Shown here: positions 1 through 13,363 of the stretch, one piece after another
Numbering within the stretch: the stretch's first letter is position 1
Layout of the letters: each line of letters begins with the position of its first letter
DNA from: Nipponacmea schrenckii
Lineage: Eukaryota > Mollusca > Gastropoda > Lottiidae
Assembly: GCA_030562195.1 (NCBI GenBank)
Contig: JAUJPP010000003.1
Span: 14,539,398 to 14,603,397 of the forward strand
Direction of reading: 5' to 3'
Length of the DNA stretch: 64,000 nucleotides
Made by a program: the position numbers and the translations under genes
Notes under the pieces: model-generated
Database searches by the model: none
Seen by the model: only the letters and a program-made list of their open reading frames with translations
Told to the model about the DNA's origin: nothing

Positions 1-388
1 CAGTTATTTTCTTCAGTATTTAAAATTATGAACTTTTCAAATTGTGCAAGTACTTGGTGTATAGGAGGTTGGGTATAAAAGAAAAAAGACATACATTATT
101 TGATCTCAGTTTGAATAACATATTGTTAAGCCAGATAAAGTCCAGGGCACACTAACCTATCTTTTAATATAGTGTTATTTTATTTTTAAAGAAATTCTGT
201 TCCTATTATAAACTTTATCTTCTCTTATTTAGTGTCACATTTTAGCGTATATGATAAACTGTTATCAATTGATAAGTGTGAATCATAAGAAGTTTATATT
301 AGATAAATAAAATAATAATAAACTGAAATACCCACTTGACATGAAGTATGTTTATTAGATAAATAACTTATTGACATTATTATTATAG

Positions 389-793
389 GAGGTAAAGAAA
401 GCTATCTACAAGATTTATTAGAAGTTGGTAAGAAAGCAGGACTTCATTCATTTGAACAGGTAATTGTAATTTATTTGTTTTATTACACAGTACCTACTAT
501 TCGAATATACTATCACATTTTTAACTTGTTGTACACAGTGAATCTATGATATCAAATATTATGTGGGCAATGTAACTATTATATCTAATTTAGAGTTGCT
601 TAAAGTTCATTTGACAAATGGTCACCATTTTCTACTTTAATAATTGTTATTTCAGATTCGTGATGTTTATGTTTATCCTGAAATGTTTTCAGTTGAAAAT
701 GGTTTATTAACACCAACATTTAAAGCAAAAAGACAGGAATTGGCCAAGTATTTCTCTAAGCAATTAAAGGAAATGTATGCTAAAATGGCCTAA
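389..793 (+). CDS. ACSL: Long-chain acyl-CoA synthetase, last two exons (partial)
   Basis: Two coding exons, 389-459 and 656-793, joined in frame between an AG acceptor (387-388), a GT donor (460) and an AG acceptor (654-655). They give about 68 C-terminal residues ending at a TAA at 791-793. The peptide contains PEMFSVENGLLTPTFKAKR, which matches the C-terminal signature of animal ACSL1/5/6-type enzymes (PELFSIDNGLLTPTMKAKR in vertebrates, from memory), followed by the usual basic tail. These membrane-bound enzymes activate long-chain fatty acids to acyl-CoA with ATP. The catalytic part and all earlier exons lie left of the window, so paralogue assignment within ACSL1/5/6 is not possible. 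Positions 1-388 are the preceding intron. A canonical AATAAA lies about 30 bp after the stop. Confidence 0.9.
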
Positions 794-820
794 ACTTATT
801 GAATCATTCCATAATGATGA

Positions 821-826
821 AATAAA
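821..826 (+). terminator. Poly(A) signal of ACSL gene
   Basis: Canonical AATAAA 28 bp after the ACSL stop codon, consistent with a short 3' UTR. Cleavage is expected 10-30 bases further on. Confidence 0.6.
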
Positions 827-3209
827 TTATCAAGATATCATTTATTACTGAGGAGCCTTTTTCATAAAATATTTAAACAAAAGTCCTATCCATGGAGCAC
901 ATCTATATCATAAATATTTTGTGAAACTGGTTCTTACATCTTCTAGTTAAATATTGTTTTTTGTTAAATTTTCAAATACCACAACTGATGTAGTTCACTA
1001 TTTAGTATTATAATAGTTGAGAAATGAGACATCCTAATCATTATACTAATCTTTAGAACTGCTCAAAAACAAAGATCATGTTTAACTAGAAGGTTTATAT
1101 ACATCAATTCTTGTTTATTTATACAATCTTTATTTATTATAAAATTCATACATAAAAAAATGTAAGGTAAAAAAAAAAAGGATGCAATTTGCTGTTGTTT
1201 GTTAAGGATTATTTGTGTTGTATGCTTTATTTGGTTAGTGAATAGATTATTATATTTATTATCAACTAGACTACTAACCACTGTTTGGAGATAGTCAGCT
1301 TACAAAAGAAAACGGTTATCTGGCTTTATTCAGACTAAATAGTGCCCAAACTATTGACACTACAGAAGGATTGCTATGATTTTTTTTATCATACATGTTG
1401 CTTATAGATTCATAACTCTTATAGTTTTGAAGCTGAAGTCTGACCAACATTGATAAAATGACTTGGGCAAGATATGCAAGCATAAACAAAATGTGTCAGT
1501 GAATCTTCTGCAATTCAGTAAAAGAAATGTGATGTGTGAATAGTGAAGTGTGTCTGGAAATTGTCCACAAAAACAAAAAAGCACAATATATGTATATCAT
1601 TATTTCAACCACTTATGGAACCTTGTCTTCAAATTTATAATCAAGCTAGTCAAGACTTACATTAGTAATAGTATTTAATTTAATGCAACACGAGTCAAAA
1701 GAAATCATTTATTTGAATTAAACCGGTTTATTTTTAGTCTTTTATTTCTGAATATTAGTGAATTGTATATTATATTTTACAGTTACTTTATGGCAGCAGA
1801 TTTATTAGTATGGGAATATAAAAGTAGGTTTATTGATAAATTTAACATTTGAGATTACATGAAAGATTAAAGTCAATAATTTAGTTTCTTAATATTTATA
1901 GAAATACTAGTATTATGTTTCAGCTTTAGAATTATGTTTTATTTGACAAGTTGTATGCAGGGCATAGAATTTTTTCTGACATGATTACGATAAATTACTT
2001 TTGTGTCTTGTGTCCATGTCAATTGTATTAAAACCTATTGATATTTGATTAAGAAAACAGAAATAAATTTAGTTTGTGAAGAGTTTGTGAATGCTGTACG
2101 AGAGAATTGTTAGTGAAAACTCAAAAACTCTGTAATAACATTAACTTTGTATTTATGTCTTATCAATTAAATAATTCAACACTGGTATTTCATTTCACAT
2201 AATATGGTTTCAACCTGTGACCTTTTTAGGGTAGTCCTATTTATGAGCCTTCATTAATATGACAAAACTTAATGGTGTGTAATCTCCCAAGGGTTAGAAA
2301 TTAAGAGAATCGAAACTATGTATTATGAGACCAAATTTGAACTTTTGAGCATGATACAGAGCTAGTTTCTTGATGAACCAGGGTGCAAGTGTATGTTTTC
2401 ACTCTAGAGTTATTGCCCCTTAAACACTCAAAGGTACAATTTTGATAGATTTGTTTATCACCTAAGGAATCATATAATTATTTAATATTATTGAAAATGC
2501 AGACAGACATCTTGGTTACTATTATAAATGTGGGCATGTTACGATTAACTTGCATGTACACAATCTTCAAACAAACTGCTTAATTTAATACCACTATCCA
2601 TATTTGTATAATTTATTTTCACTATAAAAATATACAGCTAATCTATGAATCAGAATATTATCTATACAAACTATATTCTTAATACAATATATAATATCCT
2701 TCAAGATAATACTTAAGCACATAAAGACAATGAAGATTTCTGAAATCAAACATGGGCTAAGACTACATTTACAAAATGAATATTATCCTAGACAACATAC
2801 ATTATGAGAGATTATAACAAAATAGCTATATTTATTACGGGTTCACATTAACTAATAGGAAGTACTGGTACAGTTAGTATATCCAACAGTTGAACTGAAA
2901 TCATAATTTATAAATAAGTTATTAGACACCAGAAGTCACATGATAATCAGACACTTGAATTTGAAAGAAACAAGACAAATACTTATGTTAGCAATTCCAA
3001 AATAAAAATCTGATTTGCCAAGCACTTACATGTAACACTTGCAATGTCATGGTCAGGTGAACTGCGTTGCATCATAAATATTAATAAAACATATTATGGT
3101 ATGTTATATTTTACCCTGTATATCATTTTAATTTACATAAATCAATAAAAACATAAAAATAATCCCTCCCTTTGTCTTCTAATTAATCTTCACTATAATC
3201 ATTCAAACA

Positions 3210-3276
3210 CACTGATAATAATATTCATCCTTGAGAAGTCCTTATGGATTTTCAAGGATGAATATTATTATCAGTG
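3210..3276. repeat. Perfect 24-bp inverted repeat (hairpin)
   Basis: Positions 3210-3233 and 3253-3276 are perfect reverse complements separated by a 19-base loop. The arms are AT-rich and include the core GATAATAATATTCATCC. It may be a MITE remnant or a transcribed hairpin in a 3' UTR. Confidence 0.7.
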
Positions 3277-4008
3277 ATTGTAATAATATTCATAATATCA
3301 TGAAAGATAATAATAAATAGGAGTATTATAAAATGGAAGACTAATTGATATGCTTAACAATTTCTTTTTCTTTAACATTCTTTCAAATTTTTTCCTTCCA
3401 TAACTATTTCTTATCCTTTCATCATATGCCATTAAGTAGGATAAAATGTATAAAACACAAAGGATATGTTGAGAAGAATAAAACAGGTTATTATAACCAT
3501 ATTTACACTAACTTGTAAAAAATAACAAGTATGATGTATAACATCAATAATAACAATCAGTAACATGACAGTAGGCCTACACTGCTGTTTGATTGTAAAA
3601 TTCTATTGCTCAAATTGATACTAAAATCAATCGTAATGATATAATATATTTACTAACAGGATATATATTTGGTAAAAGTGATAACAATGTGTAGTTACTA
3701 AGCATCTGCACCATTTTTCAAGTAGAACTCTATTCCCAATTTAAGCTTTTTGATCAGTAGCAATATGACAATAACTTATTGAAACCATTTTAAATGGACA
3801 GAAAGTATATACATGTACCATTGCAAGAATCCTTGCAGTTTGTGCACTTCAACTATTCATAAATAGATGTTGCTTGATAGTGAAGAGGTAAAATTCTGAA
3901 GCTGAAGTACTTTTCTAAAAGTAACTATGATGAACATTATGTTTTTATAGGCTAATAATATGCCTGGAAATTCTCATGTTGGGAAGGATTTCTTTTCTGA
4001 AAAAAGCT

Positions 4009-4044
4009 ATTTGTAGCTGAAAGAGCTCAATTTCAGCTACAAAT
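4009..4044. repeat. 14-bp inverted repeat with 8-base loop
   Basis: ATTTGTAGCTGAAA at 4009-4022 is the reverse complement of 4031-4044, separated by GAGCTCAA. It lies in the presumed 3' UTR of NDST; function unknown. Confidence 0.6.
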
Positions 4045-4955
4045 GGCCTTTTGGTAAAGCAAATACATGTATCAAATACAATGTATTCTTCAGAATGAGG
4101 TAAATATTTATTGTATCAGACAATACAGGTCATACATGTATCATCATATCTAGTCAAAACTTAAAAACATGATATTTGAAGAAATTTATTATAGAGCCGT
4201 TAAAGCAAATATTTAGTGGATTACTAAAGCTTAGAACCAAGATATCTCCCCTATTTAATAGAGTTGGATTGTTTACTAACATTATCAGACGAAAGTATTA
4301 TCAAGTTAATAAATTTTATATTATTATTAATAGCATAGAGTTTGACTACCAGACTCAAATATATATTTCATTGGTAGAGTAAATATTCAATTTGTCACCA
4401 GTCCAGCCTTAAAAATATAGAATATGAAATGCCATTCTATGCAAATGAATAAAACTACAGATTATAATTAAAATAGACCTGAGAGAAATTGGATTGATTT
4501 TATCTTTTGATTATCAAATAATATAAAGTAATGTACATAAAACAGACTTGAAGCACTATGATGAGATTCTTTTTATTATAAGATGATGGCTGTGTAAGAA
4601 GTTTAAAATAGCACTCTTTATGGCGTTGAGATTCCTTATACCTATATAGAAGGGAAAAAAAACATATTAATAAAATCCTTAGCAATAGATGACCAAGAAT
4701 AATTTCTCACAAAGTAAGAAACCCTGAGAAAGAATACACTCTAGACTGAATTATAATCAACCTGCGTAATCAAAGAAATTTGTAACCATTGGTACATCAT
4801 ATAGGAACTTGGAGGCAATTGTAGTCAAGGTATAAGACAGTTTGTTATATCTGAACCACTGTGAAGATGGATCTTGCCATAAGTGAAAAACAAGTTAATC
4901 TTTAGCCATTTATGATTCGAAAACTCTAGATTTCAGAGAAGGGAAGGATAAAATA

Positions 4956-7900
4956 TTAAAGCATACCCACCTCTTCACCTAGTAAACTTTCTTCTAACCA
5001 AGATGGAGCTGTAACATGTAATTTTTCAAACAGTTTGGATAGAGCAACATTATATTTATGGTAATATTGTTTTAAAAATGCATTTTCTTCATCAGTCATG
5101 GGTGGATAACTTCTTCCTTTTCCTTTTCCCAAACATTTATTTTTATTATTTTCCAATACTTCGCAGAAAAAACCTTTCTTAGGATCAAACCTGCAAAAAC
5201 ATTTGTGATATTATGGAATAAATATAAGCCTACTAGTATAAAGTAAAGACACAATAGCAGTTACTATATCATCAAATAGGTCACTTTAACTTAGATTCAA
5301 ATGTATTTAAAAGGCAAATAAAGAAAAGAAAGTTTAAAAATGAAGTTTCAATATGATAATATTCACATTTACTAATGACCCATTCTAGAAGCTCATCCAT
5401 GTCCTTGACCTTGTATTTTGAATTATCCATCCTACTTACATACTCAGAGTTCGTTAAAAATGTCCAATTGGCAAAAAATAAAGCAACAGTCCAACAGGTG
5501 ATAATGGTAAAGTTTGAACTTATTAAAGAGGTCAGTGACTGAATGAAACAAGTAAATGTCATATTTACCTGAGATGCTGACTATAATCATAATACTTTTC
5601 AACTTGTAAAAACCTCTGTACATTATGCATAACATTGATAGGATCATTTTTTAGCTGTTCACCATCAATAATGAAAATCTATCAAGATAAAATATTTAAT
5701 ATAGTAAATCGTGAAAACAGAATGTATTGATTTATGAACATATTATTTGATAAATTCAATTTCTATGTCAATCATCTTTCACCAATCCTCAAAGTACATG
5801 TTGTTCTGCCATTATTAAATAATATTTAGCACAAATTGAGTTAACCACTGCCATCCAAATACTTCGAAAAAGATTGAGTTTACAAAGATGGCCACCACCA
5901 TAAATGCGCAGGGATCTATTCTGTGCACAACCTGAAATCTATCAGACTTTAAATGTATTCAAACCAACTAACTTTTTGGACCATAAAAGAGAATTTGATA
6001 CTTTTCTTTGAAGTATATAAAATTAATTGATTAATCATCTAAAGAGATACAAAGAAAAAAACTGGACAAAAACTGTACCAGCACACATCTCAATTAATAT
6101 GATAGTTTTAGGAAATAATAAGACAATTTCAAAAGATATTCTTACCTGTGATGGCTGATAATAATCTAGCCATCTTACTAAATGTTGGGCATACATTCCT
6201 GGATTTAAACATCGATTTCTTAGATCTCTCAATTTTCTAGGAGCTATATCACTAGCTGATATAACATCGTTAAAACTGTAACTTAATGCTGTGGGATCTT
6301 CATGAGATCTCATATGCTGTAAGATCAATATATTTTCCAATGAATGAATTGAAATGACAGATGGTACATATAAAAAGATAATGTATTTCAGGTCTATAGA
6401 CTAATCAAGTAGAAGAGGTAACCAAAAGTGATCCCATAGTCAATTAACAAAATCTCGTGGTATAAGAATTTACATAAAGAACATTAGAAAGATTATTCTT
6501 ACTGCAAAATCAGCAATTTAAAACAGAATATGGTAAAATCTGTATCCAAGTTAGATTGATTTACCTGATACCAAGAATAAGCTCTTTTAGCAGGGTTGAT
6601 TAATATACAAATAATTCTGGCTTTAGGAAGTAGAGAAAATGCTCTCTGTGGTACCACTTCATTATCAAAATATGTTGCACTTTTTTCAAAGATTATTGGT
6701 GAGGTAGAATTTGAGGGAACAGGAAAGAATTCCAGATACCTGAAAATGAACACTCAAGTTACAAAATCAATCTTTGATACAAATTACCGGATAATTTTTA
6801 CTAGTAACAATAATTGAGCACTTTATGTAATATATTTATGGAAAAACTGAGAAATGGAAGAACTAACACCAAATTGAAACAGAATTATCGCAAATTATTT
6901 TGTTTTATCAATATATAATACATGTTATTGCCTCAGCTATGGCACAGCACTTAAATACAAACTACAACTCACCAGTCTAAACCTTTATAATAATTATTAC
7001 CATTAAAAAACTGAACTTCTTCATATGTATCTGGACTATTATAATTACTAACTATACCTGGATGCATGGCTAGAAATGTATATAAAGCTGTGGTTCCTAC
7101 AACACAACGTTAGATATTAATTTTAAGAATTTTTCCATCAAATGGACATTGTAAATAGAGAATATTGTTGTCCTTGATGATAACAATTGTTTTTGCAATT
7201 GATTCAGACATCCATTCTACTAAGCATTGTAGACAATAAACTTGGTGAAAATCATATCTTTAATATGGAGATGTGTTTAGTTTTGCAGAATAAATAATAT
7301 TCTTTTTCTAATATATTTTTCGAAATGAATAGCCACTATAAAATCTTTTCTCTCAACCCACCTGTTTTCTGTGGTCCTACTACCATAAAATTAGGTAACT
7401 TTTCACATGTTTTATTAGCAGACCATATCATAAGATGTCTTTTATAATTACAAGGATTCTACAATAAATAATAAAAACATGTTCCTTAGAGTTTAAGGTA
7501 AGTTTAAGCTGAGTAACATCGATTTCTGTTTTATTATTTCTATATTGCTCTACAGTTGATGTGCATATTGTATTGAGCAATATTTTAACAATTTTATTGT
7601 AGAAGTCTTTTGATATTCACAATAAAAGATTAGATGGTAGTGATATTTTCATAAAGTGCACCAAAGAATACAAATACAAAAAAATATTGCTTCAGAAAAT
7701 ATAAATCTCTTACCTGCCATATTGGATCTCGTTCTTCAGGGAACATTTCAAAATATTTTAAAGCCAATTGAAGGGGAGGTAGAGATTTTAGATTAAAATT
7801 GGTCCAACATTTCAAGAACTTTAATGCACCTTCAAAAGTATATAGAGCTAATCTGTCATTACCATAGTTAGATAAATGGGTCATAAATATAGATATCTGA

Positions 7901-10381
7901 AAAACATAAGTCAATACAATAAAAAACTATCAAAAAGCAAAACTGTACCAGAATAGTTTGAAATTTTCCTCATGTACTTCATTGATTTTACTATTAATTT
8001 TTATTTCATTGTTTCCTGCACAATGCAAAGCACACAGTAAAAATAAATAGAAAACTTACAGGATTGTAGATGATAGACTGAAATAACTCTCCACCTTTTA
8101 TACTATCATCTAATCTTTTCTTACCACCAGGGTAATCATCTAACACTAGAGTATGAGTATACAGACCACATGTTTGTCTTGGTAAAACCTAAAAAATGTA
8201 TAATGGTCAATAATCAGAGACACACAAGTTCAATCAATCAAATCAATCAATCCATTTTGGTAAGCCAATGGTTAAGTGGAAAACCAGAATTAATTACAAC
8301 ACAGCATAAACATATAAAAGCATCTCAGATTTCAACACAGACTGATTTGATTTGATATACATAATAGTAATAACAACCAGGACCTACCATAATTCCTTTA
8401 TAAATAAACCCTCTTCTTCTCCAGGAAGGATTTAATTTAGGATATTCTTCCGTACTGGTAACTTTAACATCCCACACATTTCTCCAGGCCCTATATAATT
8501 CTTCATGTACAGGATAAACACCAGAATGATGAGGAGCTACAGCATAGTTCTGTTTGACTGGTATAAAATTCTCCTGAAATAAGAAACATGAGATGAAGTT
8601 CCTGTTATTAAGGTTTACAATTCTACTAAAATCATAAACAAAGCATGAGATAAGATTTTTGTTAAAGTAAAAAGTTAAAAAGTAGATTCACATTCACAAG
8701 ACCTTGATGAATCTCCTGCTAGAAAATAAATTTAGGAGATTTTACCATACCTTTGCAAATTTTTTATTCTGCTCCATGGCGAGGGTGAGATCTTGTTCGT
8801 TAAATTTATGGGCTTGTTCATGTCTCCACATATGACCAAACCACCAAAATTTTTCTTTATATTCTATATGAAAAACGAAATATTTATTAAGATCATTTGA
8901 AACAGTAAAAGTATATTCATCTTCATAGTGGGTTTCTTGATTAAACTTGAGATGTAACATATTTTAGCAACTTACCCAATAGCTTCTTATCCCCAGCATC
9001 TTCATCATAGGAACCATGTAGGTAAAATCTGCCAGAATATCCCAAATTAAAATGAAAACCAGGAATTATCTGCTGAAACAATTCCTGTTTCTGAGCCAAA
9101 GCCTAAAAGATAAACACAATTTACCATCTAATTAATACTACTACTAAATATTAAAACAGACAATACAAATGATGTCAACTCTTGTTACAGAAAACAAGAC
9201 ACGTAATTAAAGAGACCATAGTTAGTCTATGCAAAGAAATAAAAAAGAAGTTAAGACAGGGTTAACTGAAATGACTGTGGTATTAGGAGAAAACAGAAAT
9301 ATATAAATAATATCAATACCTCAACATCTTCAACTACCATTCGAATACCTTCTTTACCAACAAATATATCATCTATATCAATCTGTATATACCTATCTAA
9401 GGATACACTTAATTTCCCATGAGATAAATATGATATACTGTCTAACAATAACAACCGATGTAACCAGAATCTTAATGCACTGCCAAATAATATACGTTTA
9501 ATATTGTCTATTTTGCCACTATCATATATCACTGGTGATACTGGTTTATTATAATCATCTTCTATACTCACAGAAAACTTTTGACTTTGTTTTTTAGAAT
9601 AGGATAACGGTTCGTATGTAGAATGGTTAGTCCGAAACACAGTCCAATCTCCTGGTAAACGCCCCTCATAAAACTGAGAAGCTTTTGTCACTCTCCAAAC
9701 ATCAGAAAAGCGGTTTAATTTATAGTCTTGTAATTTTTGATTATATTCCATGGTTAAAGGGAAACCTGGCACTATTTCCGTGATCATGTCTGATGTTGAT
9801 GGTACAAATCCAATTATACCCACACTATATTCTACACAATATTTATCTAACAACTGTCGATTCCAATTATCCATATTAATATACGCATTAAAATTTTCAA
9901 AGATAATCACGGCAAATTTGCCCTCATCTAAATGAGTTAATGTTGGTAGATTACGCCCAGTTGATACAACTTTATATTCCATTCTAACAGCCTCTAATAA
10001 ATGTATTATTTTAATTCCAGCTTTGGAGAACTGTGAATCAACCAACACCAACACTTTATCACCAAATCTTAGTACATCTTTTGTATGATGTGAATTTTTC
10101 TTGAATGGATTTTTCATATCGGTAATGTTTGCCCGACATGGGGACAATGGTAAAGGTGGGATTTTCCTCCTTTTGCCAGATCGAAAATGAACATTGAGAT
10201 ATGATATTGAAAAAATGGTAGTTATAACACTGATGATCAATAAAATCAGTAATAATCGTGTTAAAGTAAATCTTTTTCGACAAAAACATCTTGCACATAT
10301 ATTACTCAACACAATTAAACTACTACGACAATACATGCCGAGAAAACCCAGTTCAACATTCAGTCCTAACTTCAGTTCCAT
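4956..10381 (-). CDS. NDST: Bifunctional heparan sulfate N-deacetylase/N-sulfotransferase (complete, 12 exons)
   Basis: Golgi type II membrane enzyme that removes acetyl from GlcNAc and N-sulfates it in heparan sulfate. Exons in transcript order: 10381-9320, 9102-8976, 8863-8751, 8573-8388, 8188-8060, 7896-7714, 7458-7362, 7096-6973, 6739-6565, 6316-6146, 5678-5569, 5190-4956. All junctions are GT...AG and phases agree, giving 903 aa (vertebrate NDSTs are about 880). A short cytoplasmic end is followed by a membrane span near residues 43-62. The deacetylase part contains the IDIDDIFVG stretch and [13 protein letters not shown]. The sulfotransferase part has the PAPS P-loop GPQKTGTTAL from about residue 628 (the Lys matches the known catalytic Lys), YEEVQFF with the conserved Glu, [12 protein letters not shown] (3'-phosphate loop), and the FFC...KCLGKGKGR cysteine pair. 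The C-terminus ends EEVGML; a GAG|GTGGGT just before the stop leaves a further short exon possible. Confidence 0.96.
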
Positions 10382-10722
10382 GGATAAAGGTTAAAGTTTA
10401 AAAAAACATGATGTAAAATTATAATAAATTTGATAGGTCAATTTGAATGTTAACAACTCACTAGAATACACTACATTTTGATGAGTTATTCATTTTATAT
10501 ATCCTTTACGATTTCCTGATTTTTTTCTTTTGTATAACAAAACCCTGAAATACAAAAATTCAAAACATTCATTAATAATAATTATAAATTATAGAAGTAT
10601 TAAAACACTATGTTAGATATATAAATGATATGAAAGGTTATAATACAGGTGTGAAAGGTCACAGAATAAGTAATCTCATAACATGGTGGTTTTTTTTAAA
10701 AATACAACCTAAATATGTTATA

Positions 10723-11123
10723 ATAACTGCATTTCCACTTAGAATTGTGAAGTAAAGCTAGCTTTAAAGCCAGCTTTATTGCCCATCACTCTGCATTTCC
10801 ACTGAGTTTTTCTGGTTCCTGAACCACTTTAGTCTTGATAAAAAAAGTGGCACATTATGGACAGGTCGCGATGTCGATGTTTCGCATGAGACCCTAAAAC
10901 TAGTACTTCTCGATTGCCGAACGAGAAAAAGCCGGCTTTTTGCGTTTCCACTTGTTTAAAAAGCTGGCTTTAAAGCTAGCTTTCATTTGGCCCCCGATAA
11001 ATTGCCGAACAAGAAAAGTGCGGTTTTCGGTTCCCGAACTGTAACGGTTCGGCAATTTTACAAGTGGAAACACACAAAAGCTAGCTTAAAGCCGGCTTTT
11101 TGCCCAAGTGGAAACACGGTTAT
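10723..11123. mobile_element. 401-bp MITE-like element with imperfect 18-bp terminal inverted repeats
   Basis: The left end ATAACTGCATTTCCACTT (10723-10740) is nearly the reverse complement of 11106-11123 (AAGTGGAAACACGGTTAT). The interior has several nested palindromes built from GCTAGCTTTAAAGC and GCCGGC motifs and repeated TTTCCACTTG blocks. It has no coding capacity. It sits about 340 bp upstream of the NDST start codon. No clear target duplication was found. Confidence 0.65.
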
Positions 11124-11460
11124 TGTCCTCATTTAGAGACAATGGCACCAGGGAGCAATGAAGAAAGCATTTTTGCTACAAAAGCACAAGTTTAAGTTTT
11201 TTAGATTTTAAAAGTAAATAAATCTAATGTAGGCCTACAGTGTACAGTATTTTAATCTCTATGTTCTTAGTCCTTTGTACAACTATACTACTCAAGAACC
11301 AAAATCCAATATGGACTGAAAATTCTTGCACTTAATATAACATAATACAACACCATAAACACTAGATAATATTCAATATTGTTTCAAAACATATCCTCAG
11401 AGATAGAGATATATCAACAATCTTTACTAAATTGATTGATGAAACAAAATCTCGTCTTCT

Positions 11461-13363
11461 ATTTTCTATGGAAGACAATCCCTGCCATAATTAATCATTC
11501 TTAATGCTTAATTCGGTGTCAAACATTAGTAGAGTAAAATCAACATTTGTACGCTTAATTTGACATTTGTTCGCTAAATTCATAATTTGTTGTTAAAAAT
11601 TTATCATTCGAATAAAGAATATTACTGAACAAATTATCGATTTAGCCGAACTAATATTGCCCACTTCATAACGCCGAATGAAGTTTACCGAACAAATATT
11701 GAAAAACATTTCTCGCATTTCATGAGAACGATATCATTATGACGACAAGTGGCGCTGCTCAATTTTAGTTAGGGCTTCGTTCCTATTTGTTTCGACAATT
11801 TTTATGGACGGCCAGTGGCTGTGTACAAAGAATCTTATTATGAATTCCAATTTTTAACAACAAATGATAAAAAGCGAAGATTTTAATCAAACTCTTGGTT
11901 CTCTTTATTCATTGGAATGTGAGATTTTGAGATAAATATTGTGCCTATACCAGGAAATGTTTTGAAAAATGGCCAATTTTTTGTACAGTCCACAGTGATG
12001 GTTGAGGGACAGATATTTTGATGGAATTGGCAAAATCCCAACTACATGGTTTCTTCACACCTTTAAAGATATCGAAAATTCCAATATAAAAGTATTTTAA
12101 TGACAAGCTTAGTTACTGGCCAGTTCGAGACGAAGACTCGTCATGGCCAATCTTAGAAAAATAGCCAATTTTTGAATAGTCAACTCTGATGGTTGTGGGC
12201 TATGTTTTGATGGAATTGGCAGAATGCCAACCACATGGCGCCTTCAGACCTGTGAATATCCCCAAAATTCCAAATAAATGGTATTTTCATGCCAAACCTA
12301 ATGACTGGTCAGTCAGTGATGAAGACTCTTCATGGCCAATTTTTGAAAAATGGACAATTTTTTAACAGGCCACGGTGATGGTGGTCGGGCATAAAATTTG
12401 ATGGAATTGGCAGAATCCTAACCACACGGTGCCTTCAGACCTGGGAATAAATCAAATAATTCCAATGTAATCGTATTTTCATGCCAAATTTAGCGACTGG
12501 CCAGTCAGTGATAAAGACTCTTCATGGCAAATTTTTTGAAAAATGACCTTTGTTTGAAAAGTCCACGCTGATGGTAGTGGGGAATAAATTTTGAATTGGC
12601 AGAATCCCAACCAAATAGTGGCTTCTGACCTTTATGCCCCACCACCATCAGCGTGGACTGTTAAAAATTGACGACGAGCCATAACAAGTCTTCATCTTTA
12701 TCTGGCCAGTAACTAAACTTGGCATGAAAATACTATTATATTGGAATTTTAGATATATTCACACGTCTGAAGAAACCATGTGGTTTGGATTTTGCAAATT
12801 CCATCAAATTATCTGTCCCACCACCATCACTGTGGACTGTACAAAAATTTGCCATTTTGAAAACATTTCATGGTATAGGCACCATATTTATCTCAAAATC
12901 TCACATTCCAATGAATAAAGAGTACCAAGAGTTTGATTAAAATCTTCATTTTTTATCATAAAATTGGAATTCATAATAAGATTCTTTACTTTGTACACAG
13001 CCACTGGCCGGCCATAAAAATTAACCAAATAAATAGGAACAAAGCCCTAACTCAAATTGAGCAGCGCCACTTGTCGTCATAATGATAATGTTCTCATGAA
13101 ATGCGAGAAATGTTTTTCAACATTTGTTCGGTAAACTTCATTCGGCGTTATGAAGTGGGCAATATTAGTTCGGCTAAATCGTTAATTTGTTCAGTAATAT
13201 TCTTTATTCGAATGATAAATTTTTAACAACAAATTATGAATTTAGCGAACGAATGTCAAATTAAGCGTACAAATGTTGATTTTACTGTACCGTACTATTG
13301 TTTATCACCGAATTAAGCATTAAGAATGATAAATTATGGCAGGGATTGTCTTCCATAATTTTC
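11461..13363. mobile_element. 1.9-kb foldback-type transposon with long inverted arms and 6-bp target duplication
   Basis: The ends TATGGAAGACAATCCCTGCC (from 11467) and its reverse complement (ending 13357) are perfect, and the inverted similarity continues inward for about 720 bp on each side (left about 11467-12200, right about 12635-13357). A direct ATTTTC flanks both ends (11461-11466 and 13358-13363), so a 6-bp target-site duplication is likely. The centre holds four partial tandem units of about 190 bp, starting near 11986, 12178, 12368 and 12561, each with a GTCCAC-GTGATGGT-like start. No transposase frame is seen, so it is non-autonomous. Confidence 0.8.

Larger units (their letters stand above)
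827..4955. other. Intergenic / 3' UTR stretch between convergent ACSL and NDST genes
   Basis: AT-rich sequence with no reading frame I can assign. It must contain the 3' UTR of NDST (minus strand, ending left of 4956); an AATAAA on the minus strand near 4107 is one candidate signal. Two inverted repeats are listed separately. Short open frames here have no family resemblance or splice context. Confidence 0.6.

Noticed and set aside
1063..1584. Minus-strand open frames of 60-72 codons downstream of ACSL
   Set aside because: Low-complexity AT-rich translations without motifs; chance frames.
12724..12918. 64-codon frame in the foldback element
   Set aside because: It lies in the inverted-arm sequence and has no transposase similarity.
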